DNA of 64,000 bases, from assembly GCF_030282845.1 (NCBI RefSeq), contig NZ_JASTWE010000001.1, forward strand, positions 1 through 64,000, given 5' to 3'. Source of the DNA: Pseudodesulfovibrio pelocollis. Lineage in GTDB: Bacteria > Desulfobacterota > Desulfovibrionia > Desulfovibrionales > Desulfovibrionaceae. A model generated the notes under the pieces. That model was given only the letters and a program-made list of their open reading frames with translations, was not told the origin of the DNA and searched no databases. Below are positions 9,704-18,096 of the stretch, one piece after another. Each line of letters starts with the position of its first letter. Positions within the stretch are counted from its first letter, which is position 1. The position numbers were made by a program, and so were the translations under genes.

Positions 9704-11110
9704 ATGGGATTGGAACTCAGGCAGCAACTCAAGCTCTCCCAGCAGCTGGTCATGACACCGCAGCTGCAGCAGGCCATCAAGCTCCTGCAGCTCTCTCGCC
9801 TGGAACTGCTCGAAACCGTGCAGCAGGAACTCATGGAGAACCCGTTTCTCGATGAGGCCGAGGTGGAGACCGAGATTCGCGAGCCCGAGAAGCTGACCGA
9901 ATCCCAGGCCGAGGAGGAGCTTGTCCGCACTGCGGACTGGGAAAATTACCTCGGCGAGTTTTCGAGCACATCCAAGCAGTCCACGGCCCGGGACTCGGAG
10001 ATCCCGGAAGAGGGGCTCTCCCTTGAGGCCCGGCTGGCCTCCAAGCCGTCGCTGGACGGCCACATCGGCTGGCAGATGCGTCTCTCGAACTTCACCGAGC
10101 GCGAACTGGCCATCGCCGAAGTGATCGTGGGCAACCTCGACCACAATGGCTATCTCCAGGCATCTTCGGAAGAGATGGCGACCATGGTCAATGTCGCGCC
10201 CGAGGAGGTGGAATCGCTCATTCTGCGGATGCAGCGGCTCGATCCGGTGGGCATTGCTGCGCGGACCCCGCAGGAATGTCTGCTGGTGCAGATGGAGGTG
10301 CTCGGCTACGACGACCCCATCCTCGTCTCCCTGGTCCGCGACCATCTGGAAGACCTGGAGAAGAACCGGTTCAAGCCCCTGGCCCGCAAGTTCAAGATTT
10401 CCATGGACGACCTCAAGTCCTACATTGAGCTTCTCCAGACCCTCGACCCCATGCCCGGGTCCCATTTTTCAAGCATTGAGCCCCATTATGTGAGCCCGGA
10501 CGTCTTCGTCTACAAGTACGGGGACGATTTCGTCATCATTCTCAACGAGGACGGGCTGCCCAGGCTGCAAATGAACTCCTACTACATGGAGACCATGCAG
10601 GGGGCCAAGAACAAGGAAAAGGACTACTTTCAGGAAAAGATGCGCGCGGCCGCCTGGCTCATGAAAAGCCTGTACCAGCGGCAGAGAACATTGTACAAGG
10701 TAGTTGAGAGTATTGTCCGCTTTCAGCGTGAATTCTTTGAGGAAGGCGTGACAAAGCTCAAACCCCTGATCCTCAAGGAGGTGGCCGAAGACATCGAGAT
10801 GCACGAGTCCACCGTCAGCCGCATCACCACCAGCAAGTACGTGTCCACGCCGCACGGCATCTTCGAGTTGAAGTTCTTCTTCAACAGCGCGCTGGATCTC
10901 AACGACGGCTCCCAGGTAGGCTCCGAGAGCGTCAAGGCGCTCATCAAGCAGATGATTGCCGGAGAGGACCAGAAGAAGCCCTTGAGCGACGAGCGCATCG
11001 GCGAGATTCTCCAGGAAAAGCTGGAGGTGAACATCGCCAGGCGCACGGTTGCCAAATACCGCTCCGCCATGGGCATCGCCTCGTCCTCCAAGAGAAAGCA
11101 GTATTTCTAA
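9704..11110 (+). CDS. rpoN: RNA polymerase sigma-54 factor RpoN
   Basis: 468 residues. Region I (1-50) is Gln/Leu-rich (LRQQLKLSQQLVMTPQLQQAIKLLQ) and inhibits open complex formation until activated by an AAA+ protein. The core-binding region is central, followed by the HTH and the RpoN box ARRTVAKYR (about 445-453) that reads the -24 element. GAGAGG precedes ATG 9704. A 242-base gap from lptB may hold a promoter, but I found no convincing match. In these bacteria sigma-54 commonly controls flagellar and nitrogen genes; a possible target, fliM, is in the window. Confidence 0.97.
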   Translation: MGLELRQQLKLSQQLVMTPQLQQAIKLLQLSRLELLETVQQELMENPFLDEAEVETEIREPEKLTESQAEEELVRTADWENYLGEFSSTSKQSTARDSEIPEEGLSLEARLASKPSLDGHIGWQMRLSNFTERELAIAEVIVGNLDHNGYLQASSEEMATMVNVAPEEVESLILRMQRLDPVGIAARTPQECLLVQMEVLGYDDPILVSLVRDHLEDLEKNRFKPLARKFKISMDDLKSYIELLQTLDPMPGSHFSSIEPHYVSPDVFVYKYGDDFVIILNEDGLPRLQMNSYYMETMQGAKNKEKDYFQEKMRAAAWLMKSLYQRQRTLYKVVESIVRFQREFFEEGVTKLKPLILKEVAEDIEMHESTVSRITTSKYVSTPHGIFELKFFFNSALDLNDGSQVGSESVKALIKQMIAGEDQKKPLSDERIGEILQEKLEVNIARRTVAKYRSAMGIASSSKRKQYF

Positions 11111-11145
11111 GGCAGGCTTTCAGCACATTCAACCAGGAGGAATGT

Positions 11146-11685
11146 ATGAACATAAGCTTCACTTTCAAGAACTTTGAGCCGTCCGATCATCTCAAGGGCT
11201 ATGCGCAGAAGCGCTTTGAAAAGGTGGGCAAGTATGTTTCCGACGCGGAGGCCGACCTCCAGGTCAACCTGCTGGTGGACAAGTTTCGCCACAAGGCGGA
11301 TATCATCCTGAACGCCGACGGCATCCATATCTCCGCCTATGAGGATTCCGAGGACATGTACTCGACCATCGACATGGTCCTCGACAAGCTGGAGGCCCAG
11401 CTGCGCCGCATGCGCGAGAAGATCAAGGACCGCAGCAAGCAGGCACGCGGCAACAAGGTCCAGATGAACTTCATTTCCTATGAGAGCAAGGGCGGTGAGC
11501 CCGGCCCGACCATCGTGGGGACCGACACCTACGAACCCAAGCCCATGTCCGTTGACGAGGCGGCCCTGCAACTGGATTCCCTCGACAACGAGTTCCTCGT
11601 GTTTCGCAACGCGGAGACCGAGGGCGTGAACGTAATCTACAAGCGCAAGAACGGCGACTTCGGTCTGATCGATCCTGGAAACTAA
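11146..11685 (+). CDS. hpf: Ribosome hibernation promoting factor HPF, long form
   Basis: 179 residues: an N-terminal S30AE/YfiA domain (about 1-100; NISFTFKNFEPSD, LDKLEAQLRRMREK) and a C-terminal dimerisation domain (about 120-175; PMSVDEAALQLD, FLVFRNAETEGVNVIYKR). Long HPF alone produces inactive 100S ribosome dimers in stationary phase. A strong AGGAGG lies just before the ATG. Location between rpoN and ptsN is conserved in proteobacteria. Confidence 0.95.
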   Translation: MNISFTFKNFEPSDHLKGYAQKRFEKVGKYVSDAEADLQVNLLVDKFRHKADIILNADGIHISAYEDSEDMYSTIDMVLDKLEAQLRRMREKIKDRSKQARGNKVQMNFISYESKGGEPGPTIVGTDTYEPKPMSVDEAALQLDSLDNEFLVFRNAETEGVNVIYKRKNGDFGLIDPGN

Positions 11686-11687
11686 GC

Positions 11688-12137
11688 ATGAAACTCGGTG
11701 ATTACCTGGACAAGGATCTTGTCCTGTACGACCTCGCCTCCGGCTCCAAGCCGGAGGTGCTTGCAGAACTCCTCGTCCCGGTGGGCGTGAAGTATCCCGA
11801 AATGGACACGGACCACGCGGTCCGTGTCCTTCTTGATCGTGAAAACCTCGGCACCACGGGTATTGGCGATGGCATCGCCATCCCCCACGGCAAGCTCGAA
11901 GACCTGGAGCAGGTCATCGTGGTGGTGGGCCGAAGCGTTTCCGGGGTCGAGTTCGCGGCCCTGGACCACAAGCCGTGCACCATCTTCTTCCTCGTGCTTG
12001 CACCGGAGAAGGTGGCCGGAATGCATCTGCGCATCCTGGCCCAGGTCTCGCGCGTGCTCAAGGACGAGGCGTTTCGGCGCGAATTCATGGAAACCGAGAG
12101 CTTCGAGGCGCTGTGGAAGCTCCTCGAAGAGGTCTAG
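11688..12137 (+). CDS. ptsN: Nitrogen-PTS enzyme IIA (PtsN)
   Basis: 149-residue fructose/mannitol-type IIA domain. The phosphorylation site is His67 in AIPHGKL. It is cotranscribed with hpf (2-base gap) and rapZ. PtsN acts as a phosphate-accepting regulator rather than a sugar carrier, and its partner HPr and enzyme I are not in the window. Confidence 0.93.
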   Translation: MKLGDYLDKDLVLYDLASGSKPEVLAELLVPVGVKYPEMDTDHAVRVLLDRENLGTTGIGDGIAIPHGKLEDLEQVIVVVGRSVSGVEFAALDHKPCTIFFLVLAPEKVAGMHLRILAQVSRVLKDEAFRREFMETESFEALWKLLEEV

Positions 12138-12155
12138 GCCAGCCGGAGCCATGCC

Positions 12156-13037
12156 GTGACGCCTGCCAACACCTTCCCCGTGGTCGTGGTGACCGGCATC
12201 TCGGGCTCGGGCAAGAGCACCGCCCTCAAGGTGTTCGAGGATCTCGGCTTCTTCTGCATCGACGGCCTGCCGTCGGGCATGTCGGCCAAGATCGCTGGGC
12301 TGATCCTCAAGCAGGACACCAAGTATCGCGGTCTGGCCCTGGGCATGGACATGCGCCAGCCGGAATTCCTCGAAGGCTGGGACACCGCCTTTGAGGAAAT
12401 GGCTGGCATGGGCATCGTCCCCCAGGTGCTCTTTCTCGAAGCGAGGCTGGGCGAGCTGATGCGGCGCTACGCCACCACCCGCAGGCCGCACCCCCTGGAG
12501 AGTCAGTCCCTGGGCCTGGAGCAGGCGCTGGAGCAGGAAAAGGCGCTGCTCGAATCCATTCGCGCCAGCGCCGACCTCGTGCTCGACACTTCGGACTACT
12601 CAGTCCACGACCTGCGCCGCGTCATCCAGACCAAGTGGTCGGCCATCGAGGAACTGGGCCGGGGCATGCGGGTGCACATCATCACCTTCGGGTTCAAATA
12701 CGGGGTGCCCAGCGAGGCGGACTTCGTCTTTGACCTGCGCTTCTTGCCAAATCCCTATTTCAACGAGGCCCTCAGGCCCCTCTCCGGCCTGGACCCGACC
12801 ATCTCCGACTTCGTACTGGGCAGCCCGGTGGGGGCGGAGTTCAACGACAAGTTTCTGGATTTTCTGATGTATATCCTGCCGCTCTATGCGGACGAGGGCC
12901 GCTATCGGATTACCCTGGCCCTGGGCTGCACCGGCGGACGGCACCGCTCGGTGGCCGTGGCCGAATCGGTACTGGCGACGCTGAAGAAAAAAGGATATGC
13001 AGTCACCATCGAACACAGACACATGGAACTGGGATAG
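12156..13037 (+). CDS. rapZ: RNase adapter protein RapZ
   Basis: 293-residue P-loop protein. Walker A is GISGSGKST (14-22), and the C-terminal half has GCTGGRHRSVAVAE typical of the domain that senses glucosamine-6-phosphate or related ligands. In E. coli RapZ directs RNase E to GlmZ; here only homology supports that. The start is a GTG at 12156, because the nearby ATG (12151) runs into a stop after two codons. Placement after ptsN is canonical. Confidence 0.93.
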   Translation: MTPANTFPVVVVTGISGSGKSTALKVFEDLGFFCIDGLPSGMSAKIAGLILKQDTKYRGLALGMDMRQPEFLEGWDTAFEEMAGMGIVPQVLFLEARLGELMRRYATTRRPHPLESQSLGLEQALEQEKALLESIRASADLVLDTSDYSVHDLRRVIQTKWSAIEELGRGMRVHIITFGFKYGVPSEADFVFDLRFLPNPYFNEALRPLSGLDPTISDFVLGSPVGAEFNDKFLDFLMYILPLYADEGRYRITLALGCTGGRHRSVAVAESVLATLKKKGYAVTIEHRHMELG

Positions 13038-13057
13038 ACATGGTGGGATAGACATGG
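13030..13057 (+). repeat. Perfect 14-bp tandem duplication spanning rapZ stop and EIIA start
   Basis: The unit tgggatagacatgg occurs twice in tandem (13030-13043 and 13044-13057). The first copy holds the rapZ stop and an ATG that terminates after three codons; the second holds the EIIA start ATG. Confidence 0.9.
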
Positions 13058-13503
13058 CCGCGAAGAATGAGAACACCGCCATGGTGGGCGTGGTGCTGGT
13101 CACGCACGGCTCCTTTGGCGAGACCCTGCTTGAGGCTGCCGAGATGGTGCTGGGGCCGCAGCAGCACTGCTTGGCCGTGGGCGTGGACGTGGGCCGGGGC
13201 GTGGATGAATCCATGGAGGCCATCCGCAAGGCCATCAAGTCGGTGGAGAAGGGCAGGGGGGTCGTGGCCCTGACCGACCTCTTCGGCGGATCGCCCACCA
13301 CCATGAGCCTCTCGCTGATGAAATCCGAGCGGCTGGAGGTCATTACCGGCGTCAATCTGCCCATGCTGGTGGCCACGCTCCAGTCCCGGCTCATGGACCT
13401 GGACGCCCTGGCTGACAAGGCCATGGACGCCGGGATGCAGGGCATCAAGGTGGCCGGAGCCATGCTGCGCAAGCGGGCCGCGGCCAAGGACAAGGCGTCA
13501 TGA
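13054..13503 (+). CDS. PTS mannose-family EIIA component
   Basis: 149 residues. The phosphoacceptor is His18 in LVTHGSFG, and the ALTDLFGGSPT segment is a signature of the mannose-type IIA fold. It would take phosphate from HPr and pass it to the IIB encoded next. ATG 13054 is chosen because the longer reading runs back into rapZ. Its last codons overlap the IIB start by four bases (ATGA). Sugar specificity cannot be read from sequence; in these operons the system may be mainly regulatory. Confidence 0.9.
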   Translation: MAAKNENTAMVGVVLVTHGSFGETLLEAAEMVLGPQQHCLAVGVDVGRGVDESMEAIRKAIKSVEKGRGVVALTDLFGGSPTTMSLSLMKSERLEVITGVNLPMLVATLQSRLMDLDALADKAMDAGMQGIKVAGAMLRKRAAAKDKAS

Positions 13504-13964
13504 CCCTGGTGCGCATCGACAACCGCCTCATCCACGGCCAGATCATCGAGACATGGCTGCCCTATACGGGCGCGACCATGGTCGTCGTGGCCAACGACCA
13601 TCTGGCCGACGACATCCTCCAGCAGGAGATCATGTCCCTGGCCATTCCCCAGACCATCACCAGCACCTTCGTCGAGGTGGAGGCGGTGGTGGAGACCCTG
13701 GCGGACCTTGGTGCGAGCCGCGACAGGGTGTCCATCTTGGTCCTCTTCTCAAACTGCGCAGACGCCAGACGCGCCTATGACTGCGGCTTCGCCTTCGAGG
13801 TGCTGAACATCGGCAACGTCCACTACAGTCCGGGCAAGCGGCAGATATCGCCGAGCGTGGCCCTGTCCATTGATGACGAGGGATGCCTCAGGCACCTGTC
13901 GCGCAAGGGCGTGACGCTGGATTTCCGCTGCGTGCCCAATGATCCCGTGCAGGTGAGGTTCTAG
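13500..13964 (+). CDS. PTS mannose/fructose/sorbose-family EIIB component
   Basis: 154 residues beginning with the family-specific VRIDNRLIHGQI; His12 is the phosphorylation site. Other conserved stretches are VVVANDHLADD and LNIGNVHY. It is coupled to EIIA by a four-base overlap and ends two bases before the EIIC start. It transfers phosphate to a sugar imported by a IIC/IID pair; no IID is encoded here. Confidence 0.92.
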   Translation: MTLVRIDNRLIHGQIIETWLPYTGATMVVVANDHLADDILQQEIMSLAIPQTITSTFVEVEAVVETLADLGASRDRVSILVLFSNCADARRAYDCGFAFEVLNIGNVHYSPGKRQISPSVALSIDDEGCLRHLSRKGVTLDFRCVPNDPVQVRF

Positions 13965-13966
13965 TC

Positions 13967-14664
13967 ATGGCCCTGTCCAATCCCTTCCTCTGGTTCGCCG
14001 TGGTCGCTTTTTTTTTGCCCTGTTTTCCCTGTTCCGATTCTCGCTGACCATCGGGTTGCTTGAGCGTCCTCTGGTCATCGGCCTGTTCTGGGGGCTGGCC
14101 ACGGGCGATGTGGAGACGAGCCTGTGTATCGCCATCTTCTTCGAGCTGTTCTGGCTCGACCTCATCCCGGTGGGCACCTACATTCCCCCACACCTGACCG
14201 TGGCCACCTTCGCGGCCCTGTCGCTGACGACCTTCTTCGGTCTCGATCACCCCGGGCGCATCCTTTTCGTCCTCTTCGCCTCCATGCCCCTGGCGTGGCT
14301 GGGCACCAGGCTTGAGGCCCTGCTGCGGGAGCGGGATCAGGTCAACTACAACAAGCTGCTCACCTGGGTGCGTAACCCGGATTCGCCGCGCCTGCCATCC
14401 CTCATCGTCATGCGCTCGGTGGGCCGGACCTTTGTCTATTCGGGCCTCGCCTTCTACGCTGCCATGCTTGTGCTCGTGTACTTTTTCGAGATATTTTTCT
14501 CCCTCAATCCCTCTCTCTTCACCAAATTGGGCGTGACCTGGCCCTATCTTTGGGTGGCGGCCACCCTTGGCGGGCTCATGGCGCTTCGTGTCAGGCGCGC
14601 CTATGCCCTTCTCGCTGCCGGAATAATCCTTTTCATGTTTTTCACCCTGTGGTCTCGCTTTTAG
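13967..14664 (+). CDS. PTS mannose-family EIIC-like membrane component, interrupted by a one-base frameshift
   Basis: Reading from ATG 13967 gives MALSNPFLWFAVVAF and then, at a run of nine T residues (14008-14016), enters a frame that stops at a TGA about 10 codons later. Shifting by one base (as if there were ten T) joins ...VVAFFFALFSLFRFSL... to the long downstream frame (VIGLFWGLATGDVETSLCIAIFFELFWLDL...) and restores about 232 residues with several membrane segments. The homology across both parts shows one gene. The shift could be a sequencing error, a recent mutation, or transcriptional slippage/-1 frameshifting on the T run. It ends the kds-lpt-rpoN-PTS series; no EIID follows. Confidence 0.75.
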
Positions 14665-14678
14665 CTTGGCAGCCGGAG

Positions 14679-14708
14679 TTGATTGTGATATTCCTCACAT
14701 TCTATTTT
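14679..14708 (+). promoter_or_regulatory. Candidate promoter of ppaC
   Basis: TTGATT (14679-14684), 18-base spacer and TATTTT (14703-14708), about 50 bases before the ppaC ATG. Weak match, but the gap between convergent codon usage and a strong ribosome binding site suggests an independent promoter here. Confidence 0.25.
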
Positions 14709-14758
14709 GAGTGCGTACCATCCTGAGTTCAGGACAAAACAGATTAGGAGGACTTGAT

Positions 14759-15679
14759 ATGGCAATTTTGGTTGTAGGACACAAGAACCCCGATACCGAC
14801 ACCGTCGCTTCCGCGATCGCTGTCGCCGACCTGTTCACCAAGCGCGGCATGGAGTCCAAGGCGATCACCCAGGGCGCCATCGCTCCCGAGAGCGAGTTCG
14901 TGCTGAAGAAGTTCGGCCTCTCCGCTCCTGCCATCGTGACCGACGCCACCGATCAGAAGATCATCCTCGTCGACCACACCGACATCTCCCAGACCATCGA
15001 CAACCTGGACAAGGGCGAGCTGGTCGCCGTTGTCGATCACCACAAGCTGGGCGACGTCACCACCCCCAACCCGCTTGAGATGTGGGTCTGGCCCGTGGGC
15101 TGTACCGCCACCGTCATCAAGAGCATGTACGACTTCTACAATGTCGAGGTTCCGGCCAATATCGCCGGTATCATGCTGTGCGCCATCCTGAGCGACACCG
15201 TCATGTTCAAGTCCGTGACCACCACCGACGCCGACAAGGTCGCCGTGGACGCCCTGGCCAAGATCGCCGGTGTCAAGGATGTCATGGCTCTGGGCATGGA
15301 AATGTTCAAGGTCAAGTCCGCCGTTGACGGTGCTTCTCCCGAGTCCCTGGTCTTCCGCGACTACAAGGACTTCGACATGTCCGGCAAGAAGGTCGGCATC
15401 GGCCAGCTGGAAGTGGTTGACCTGTCCATGCTCGACGCCCACAAGGCCGCCCTGCAGGCCGAGATCGAGAAGGTCAAGGCCGATGGCCGCCACTCCGTCT
15501 TCCTGCTGCTGACCGACATCATGAAGGAAGGCACCGAGATGCTCATCGCGTCCGACGATCCTTCCGTGGTCGAGAAGTCCTTTGGCGTCAAGGCCACGGG
15601 CAAGTCCGTGTGGCTCGACGGCGTCATGAGCCGCAAGAAGCAGGTCGTTCCCTGCTTCGAGAAGGGTTTCAAGGCCTAA
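14759..15679 (+). CDS. ppaC: Manganese-dependent inorganic pyrophosphatase
   Basis: Family II (DHH) pyrophosphatase of 306 residues hydrolysing PPi. Metal ligands: His8, Asp12 and Asp14 in GHKNPDTD, Asp72 in VDHTD, and DHH at 93-95; the C-terminal DHHA2 domain ends with SRKKQVVP, whose Arg/Lys bind substrate. No CBS insert is present. TAGGAGGAC sits 7 bases before the ATG and codon use is strongly biased, as expected for an abundant enzyme; in sulfate reducers PPi from ATP sulfurylase must be removed quickly. A terminator follows. Confidence 0.96.
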   Translation: MAILVVGHKNPDTDTVASAIAVADLFTKRGMESKAITQGAIAPESEFVLKKFGLSAPAIVTDATDQKIILVDHTDISQTIDNLDKGELVAVVDHHKLGDVTTPNPLEMWVWPVGCTATVIKSMYDFYNVEVPANIAGIMLCAILSDTVMFKSVTTTDADKVAVDALAKIAGVKDVMALGMEMFKVKSAVDGASPESLVFRDYKDFDMSGKKVGIGQLEVVDLSMLDAHKAALQAEIEKVKADGRHSVFLLLTDIMKEGTEMLIASDDPSVVEKSFGVKATGKSVWLDGVMSRKKQVVPCFEKGFKA

Positions 15680-15716
15680 GGGCCGACAAATCCTGTTGGG
15701 TATTGCGCAAAGTCAG

Positions 15717-15746
15717 GCCCGCCAGCGTTGTGCTGGCGGGCTTTTT
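15717..15746 (+). terminator. Rho-independent terminator after ppaC
   Basis: Perfect 10-bp stem gcccgccagc/gctggcgggc with a 5-base loop followed by five T. Confidence 0.92.
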
Positions 15747-15844
15747 CGTGCGCGTCCGGCCGGTTGTCGACAGGGGATTGTGATATTGGGCACAAGTCCG
15801 TGGCGTGCAGCGCAGGAGGGGGCATTTTCGACAATGGGCTAGGC

Positions 15845-15883
15845 AAAAAAACGGGCGGGGCCGGTGCGCACCGGCCCCGCCCG
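15845..15883 (-). terminator. Rho-independent terminator after dapA
   Basis: A perfect 16-bp GC-rich palindrome (15852-15883) followed on the minus strand by seven T, 24 bases after the dapA stop. Confidence 0.88.
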
Positions 15884-15906
15884 AAGCGGCGTCGTGTGGC
15901 TGGGAA

Positions 15907-16788
15907 TCAGATCAGCCCGGCATCCTTGAGCACGGCTTCGAGCCTGGGCAGGTTCTCGTCGCGAAGGGGCACGATGGGCAGCCGGAACTCAGCCGTGGGG
16001 AAGATGCCCATGAGCTTGAGCGAGGTCTTGACCGGAATGGGGTTGGTCTCGACGAACATGGCGCGGTTGACCGGGGCCATCTTCAGGCTCAGGTTGAGGG
16101 CGCCGTCATGGTCCTTTTCCATGAACAGGCGGCACATGTCGCTCATGGTCTTGGGCATGATGTTGGAGACTACGGAGATGACGCCCTGGCCACCCACGGC
16201 GAGCAGGGGCAGCACGGTGAAGTCGTCGCCGGAAAGCAGCTGGAAGCTCTTGCCGCAGCATTCGATGACCTCGGCGGCCTGGCACATGTTGCCCGTGGCC
16301 TCCTTGACCGCGATGGCCTGGGGCACCGCGTCCACGATGCGCTTGAGGTCCGGCGGCAGCAGATTCAACCCGGTACGGCCTGGTACGTTGTAGATGACCA
16401 TGGGGATGGACACCTCGGCGGCAATGGCCTTGAAGTGGGCGATCAGTCCTTCCGGGGTCGGCTTGTTGTAGTAGGGCGTGATTTGCAGGGTGGCGTCCGC
16501 GCCGGCTTCCTTGGCCAGCCGGGTCAGCTCGATGGCCTCCCGGGTGCTGTTGGAACCCGCACCGGCGATGACCGGCACGCGCCGCCGGACCTGATCGACG
16601 CAGATGCGGATGATGCGGCCCTGCTCCTCGTGGCTCAGGGTGGCGGCTTCGCCGGTGGTGCCGCAGGGGACCAGGCCGTCGATGCCCTGGTCGATCTGCC
16701 ACTCGATGAAGTCCCGGTAGGTGGCCTCGTCAACGGCCCCGTCCCGGAACGGCGTAGAGAGAGCTGTGAACGCTCCTCTGAGTATCAT
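15907..16788 (-). CDS. dapA: 4-hydroxy-tetrahydrodipicolinate synthase
   Basis: 293-residue TIM-barrel lyase for lysine and diaminopimelate synthesis, condensing pyruvate with aspartate semialdehyde. The Schiff-base Lys162 is in AVKEATGN, Tyr133 in VIYNVPGRTG, and the GTTGE loop at about 43-47. Downstream of an AGGAGG ribosome site. It follows the putative selenoprotein gene with a 39-base gap, in the same direction. Confidence 0.95.
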   Translation of the reverse strand: MILRGAFTALSTPFRDGAVDEATYRDFIEWQIDQGIDGLVPCGTTGEAATLSHEEQGRIIRICVDQVRRRVPVIAGAGSNSTREAIELTRLAKEAGADATLQITPYYNKPTPEGLIAHFKAIAAEVSIPMVIYNVPGRTGLNLLPPDLKRIVDAVPQAIAVKEATGNMCQAAEVIECCGKSFQLLSGDDFTVLPLLAVGGQGVISVVSNIMPKTMSDMCRLFMEKDHDGALNLSLKMAPVNRAMFVETNPIPVKTSLKLMGIFPTAEFRLPIVPLRDENLPRLEAVLKDAGLI

Positions 16789-16827
16789 AAAACATCTCCT
16801 CCTGGGTATCTGTCCCGGCTGGCGCGG

Positions 16828-17685
16828 CTACTGAAGCACTGCGCCCACTTCCGGATTGTCGAAATAATCATCGCCAAGCCCCACGGTCACGGGAACGATG
16901 CTGCCCGGCTCCGTCCACCGGAAATCGCCCGAGCGATCAGGCCATGCGAGGACGCGCACCTCGCTCACGGTCTGTCCCTTGTCATAGGGACGAACCCAGA
17001 CGCAGCGCCCCTTTGCCTCGATGCGGCCGTTCACGCCCGATCCGCGCCCGCTCCCGAGCAGGATGTCCGGCACGAACCGCGGCCGTTGGGCCAGATATTC
17101 CCGCTCGCCAATCCAGCCCCAGTCGGACAGGGCCACCAGCAGGCGCACCGATTCGCGCTCGCGCTCGATTTTGCGGGATATGGCCTCTATCATGTCCTTG
17201 GACGGGATGTCCTTGCCCATGGGCAGGGAAGGGAGGCGAAGGAATCCGATCCTGTCTCCGGCCGTAGTCTCAAGCACGATGTAGGGTGCGGCCTCGGCTG
17301 TCTGCCTGAAGGGCTCGGACTCAAGGCCCATGCGGGCCAGATTTTCCGCCTCGAAGCGGCCGATCAGCCCGATGTCGTAGGGCATCATGCCAAAGGCCGT
17401 GATAAGCCGCTCGACAATGCGGGGATCGGGCATGGAGCCGTCGGGGTTCATGAATTCCCATCCGCCCGCGACCAGGAGCCTGGGCGATTCCGTTGATTGC
17501 AGGTCAAAAAAATATGTAGCCCGCCGGGCCACGCCTCCCAGGGTTCGCCCGCCTCAGGATGGACATGGCCGCACCGTGCCGTAGGTGTTGGCCGTGTAGA
17601 ATATGGTCAAAACGGGTTGCGCCTGCGCGGCGGTGCCCTGAAGCAGCCCGGCCAACAGCAGCAGGCAGAGGAAAAATCGCCGCAT
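16828..17685 (-). CDS. UshA-like exported protein with in-frame UGA (probable selenocysteine, CxxU)
   Basis: ATG 17685 begins a signal peptide (RRFFLCLLLLAGLLQG, cleavage near AQA) and then VLTIFYTANTYGTVRPCPS, where codon 44 is TGA (17556-17554). The same frame continues with GGRTLGGVARRATYFF and runs 241 more codons to the true stop, 285 residues in all. The ANTYGxxxxC and LGGVARRATY segments resemble the start of 5'-nucleotidase/UshA-type metallophosphatases, and the two halves belong to one protein. Read through, it gives Cys41-Pro-Ser-Sec44. GC-rich sequence just after the TGA can form a hairpin with GG in the loop, as bacterial SECIS elements do, but I have not folded it rigorously. I recall that UshA-like selenoprotein families exist. 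The start directly abuts the HU stop. The alternative is a nonsense mutation. Confidence 0.75.
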
Positions 17686-17961
17686 CTAGTTGTTGATGTA
17701 TTCCTTCAGCTCCTTGCCAGGACGGAAGAAGGGCAGTTTCTTGGAGCGGACCTGCACCACGCTGCCGGTCTTGGGATTGCGCCCGGTGTATCCTTCGTAG
17801 TCCTTGATCTTGAAGCTGCCAAAGCCCCTGATCTCGACCCGGTCGCCTCGCAAGAGCGCTTCCTTGATCGAATCGACGAAGGCGCCGACCACCTTGGTGG
17901 CGTCGTCCACATGCATTTTCTTCTGTTCGGAAAGAGCCTTGATCAATTCGCTCTTGTTCAT
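17686..17961 (-). CDS. HU/IHF-family DNA-binding protein
   Basis: 91 residues: N-terminal helices MNKSELIKALSEQ, then the signature GFGSFKIKDYEGYTGRNPKTG and the DNA-clasping arm ending FRPGKELKEYI. It bends DNA as a dimer. ATG 17961 gives the normal N-terminus and has GGGGGAAA just upstream; an upstream in-frame Met has no homology support. Whether it is HU or an IHF subunit is not decidable by eye. A second HU gene is at 29474. Confidence 0.93.
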   Translation of the reverse strand: MNKSELIKALSEQKKMHVDDATKVVGAFVDSIKEALLRGDRVEIRGFGSFKIKDYEGYTGRNPKTGSVVQVRSKKLPFFRPGKELKEYINN

Positions 17962-18050
17962 GGTTTCCCCCTGAAACATTGGGTTTGCCTTGGGCCGACA
18001 ATTCGGCCCGGACGGAATCAAAAACTCATTCTCCTGGATAATCCCAACTA

Positions 18051-18080
18051 ACTATGCCAAAAAATGACTCTTTTCGTCAA
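18051..18080 (-). promoter_or_regulatory. Candidate promoter of the HU/IHF gene
   Basis: Minus strand TTGACG (18080-18075), 18-base spacer, CATAGT (18056-18051), about 90 bases before the start codon. Confidence 0.45.
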
Positions 18081-18096
18081 CCCCTTATTTCATTTG

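Noticed and set aside
13030-13057. Short tandem repeat considered as the start of a CRISPR or VNTR
   Set aside because: Only two adjacent units with no spacer; a local duplication. No CRISPR array was seen anywhere in the window.
15805-17496. Plus-strand open frame of about 560 codons over dapA and the UshA-like gene
   Set aside because: Antisense to dapA, which has full catalytic motifs; no ribosome site or homology.
17504-17685. Interpretation of the UshA-like gene as starting at 17532
   Set aside because: That start drops the signal peptide and the conserved ANTYG...CPS segment, which are in the same frame upstream of a single TGA.
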